The notes beneath the pieces are model-generated. The model did no database searches. It was not told the DNA's origin and saw nothing but the letters and a program-made list of their open reading frames with translations. Of a DNA stretch of 6,267 nucleotides, positions 5,676 through 6,267 are shown piece after piece. Made by a program: the position numbers and the translations under genes. Each line of letters starts with the position of its first letter. Position 1 is the stretch's first letter. This DNA comes from Streptococcaceae bacterium (lineage in GTDB: Bacteria; Bacillota; Bacilli; Lactobacillales; Streptococcaceae), in NCBI GenBank assembly GCA_031270215.1, contig JAISYB010000076.1, positions 1-6,267 on the forward strand, read 5' to 3'.

Positions 5676-5748
5676 TGCCGGCTACATGATTTGAACACGC
5701 GACCCTCTGATTACAAATCAGATGCTCTACCAACTGAGCTAAGCCGGC
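5676..5748 (-). tRNA. tRNA-Thr(UGU)
   Basis: A 73-nt cloverleaf with a perfect GCCGGCT/AGCCGGC acceptor stem and discriminator A. The anticodon loop UUUGUAA gives UGU (5713-5715). The T stem contains two G-U pairs. CCA is not encoded. Confidence 0.97.
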
Positions 5749-5760
5749 TTTATTTTATAA

Positions 5761-5842
5761 TGCGGGTGAAGGGACTTGAACCCCCACGCCGCAAGGCGCT
5801 AGATCCTAAATCTAGTGCGTCTGCCAATTCCGCCACACCCGC
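5761..5842 (-). tRNA. tRNA-Leu(UAG)
   Basis: An 82-nt class II tRNA with a variable arm. The acceptor stem GCGGGTG/CACCCGC is perfect, the discriminator is A, and the anticodon loop UUUAGGA gives UAG (5806-5808). CCA is not encoded. Confidence 0.97.
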
Positions 5843-5851
5843 AAAATAAAA

Positions 5852-5924
5852 TGAGTCGTACTGGGCTCGAACCAGTGACCCTCTGATTAAAAGTCAGATG
5901 CTCTACCAACTGAGCTAACGACTC
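5852..5924 (-). tRNA. tRNA-Lys(UUU)
   Basis: A 73-nt cloverleaf with a perfect GAGTCGT/ACGACTC acceptor stem and discriminator A. The anticodon loop CUUUUAA gives UUU (5889-5891). CCA is not encoded. Confidence 0.97.
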
Positions 5925-5931
5925 ATAATAC

Positions 5932-5960
5932 AAAATATATTATGTGACTTCAAAAGTCAA
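5932..5960 (-). promoter_or_regulatory. Weak candidate internal promoter upstream of tRNA-Lys
   Basis: In the longest spacer of the array (36 bases), the minus strand has TTGACT (5955-5960), 17 bases, then TATTTT (5932-5937). The start would fall almost at the tRNA-Lys 5' end. A six-base-pair hairpin (5945-5950 with 5954-5959) overlaps the -35. It may be chance in AT-rich DNA. Confidence 0.25.
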
Positions 5961-6033
5961 TGGAGGTTGACGGGATCGAACCGCCGACCCTCTGCTTGTA
6001 AGGCAGATGCTCTCCCAGCTGAGCTAAACCTCC
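5961..6033 (-). tRNA. tRNA-Val(UAC)
   Basis: A 73-nt cloverleaf with a perfect GGAGGTT/AACCTCC acceptor stem and discriminator A. The anticodon loop CUUACAA gives UAC (5998-6000). CCA is not encoded. Confidence 0.97.
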
Positions 6034-6046
6034 GCTTGATAACTCA

Positions 6047-6119
6047 TGGAGCCTAGCGGGATCGAACCGCTGACCTCCTGCGTGCAAAGCAGGCGCTCTC
6101 CCAGCTGAGCTAAGGCCCC
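6047..6119 (-). tRNA. tRNA-Ala(UGC)
   Basis: A 73-nt cloverleaf. The acceptor GGGGCCT pairs with AGGCTCC and contains the G3-U70 wobble pair that is the alanine identity element; the discriminator is A. The anticodon loop UUUGCAC gives UGC (6084-6086). It is the first tRNA after 5S rRNA. CCA is not encoded. Confidence 0.97.
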
Positions 6120-6122
6120 TTT

Positions 6123-6142
6123 AAAACCGTCACTGACGGTTT
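6123..6142 (-). terminator. Hairpin with a short U run between 5S rRNA and the tRNA array
   Basis: On the minus strand a perfect eight-base-pair stem (6135-6142 with 6124-6131) with a three-base loop is followed by one further T, making four T in a row, then AA. It resembles a rho-independent terminator with a weak U tract. It sits between two parts of one transcript, so it could be a partial terminator, a processing signal or a 3'-end stabiliser for 5S. Confidence 0.6.
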
Positions 6143-6149
6143 CTTATGA

Positions 6150-6264
6150 CATGGCAGCTACCTATTCTCGCAGGGAGAAACCCCCAACTACATTCGGCGT
6201 GAAGAAGCTTAACTTCTGTGTTCGGCATGGAAACAGGTGTGTCCTTCTTGCTATCGCTACCACA
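6150..6264 (-). rRNA. rrf: 5S ribosomal RNA
   Basis: About 115 nt. The 5' end TGTGGTAGC pairs with the 3' end GCTGCCATG to form helix I, with G-U pairs. Conserved internal blocks are present, including CATGCCGAACACAGAAGTTAAG-type loop B/C sequence (roughly 6205-6227) and the TTGGGGGTTTCTCCCTG arm. The ends are set by helix I and may be off by one or two bases. Three bases of the 23S-5S spacer remain at the right edge; 23S rRNA should lie just outside the window. Confidence 0.96.
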
Positions 6265-6267
6265 TGT

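Noticed and set aside
5451..5733. Open frames on both strands across the tRNA array, 73 and 77 codons
   Set aside because: They are translations of tRNA genes; phrases such as VAELADAQDLKSCG and SSVVEHHLAKVGVAGSNPV are well-known artefacts of tRNA-Leu and tRNA-Gly sequence. No ribosome binding site supports them.
1..6267. Search for a novel defence, mobile or CRISPR system
   Set aside because: No repeat arrays, transposase, integrase, inverted-repeat-bounded elements or unknown multi-gene cassettes are present. The tRNA array could host integrative elements, but no integrase or tRNA-end duplication is visible.

Overview
The window looks like chromosome of a low-GC Gram-positive bacterium, most likely of the order Lactobacillales. 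The evidence is AT-rich intergenic DNA, strong AGGAGG-type ribosome binding sites, two TTG starts, an Asp23-FakA gene pair, a 62-residue bL28, a DexB/MalL-type GH13 glucosidase behind a LacI-family operator, and a 5S rRNA gene followed by a dense tRNA array. I cannot name a species from the sequence alone.

Layout, left to right. Positions 1-904 (minus strand) hold the first 301 codons of a nucleotide pyrophosphatase/phosphodiesterase-like enzyme of the alkaline phosphatase superfamily; its C-terminus lies beyond the left edge. Positions 905-1063 are a divergent promoter region. A strong promoter faces right and carries a perfect 12-bp palindrome (GCAAACGTTTGC) between its -35 and -10 boxes. 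Positions 1064-2689 (plus strand) encode an intracellular alpha-glucosidase of the oligo-1,6-/glucan 1,6-glucosidase type. It converges with the next operon on a perfect 14-bp terminator hairpin at 2734-2778.

Positions 2813-4854 (minus strand) form a two-gene unit: an Asp23/YloU-family gene, then fakA (yloV), whose ribosome binding site overlaps the stop codon of the first gene. FakA is the kinase subunit that phosphorylates exogenous fatty acids carried by FakB. Upstream on the same strand is rpmB (bL28, 4984-5172), separated from asp23 by its own intrinsic terminator.

Positions 5308-6264 (minus strand) are the 3' end of a ribosomal RNA operon: a complete 5S rRNA, then nine tRNA genes in transcription order Ala(UGC), Val(UAC), Lys(UUU), Leu(UAG), Thr(UGU), Gly(GCC), Leu(UAA), Arg(ACG), Gly(UCC). 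None encodes its 3' CCA. A perfect hairpin with a short U run lies between 5S and the first tRNA.

Everything except the glucosidase gene is transcribed leftward, as expected if replication also runs leftward here (inference). I see no transposon, prophage, CRISPR array or defence system and no convincing novel system. The items worth a second look are regulatory: the operator inside the glucosidase promoter, the hairpins within the 5S-tRNA transcript, and several start-site corrections.
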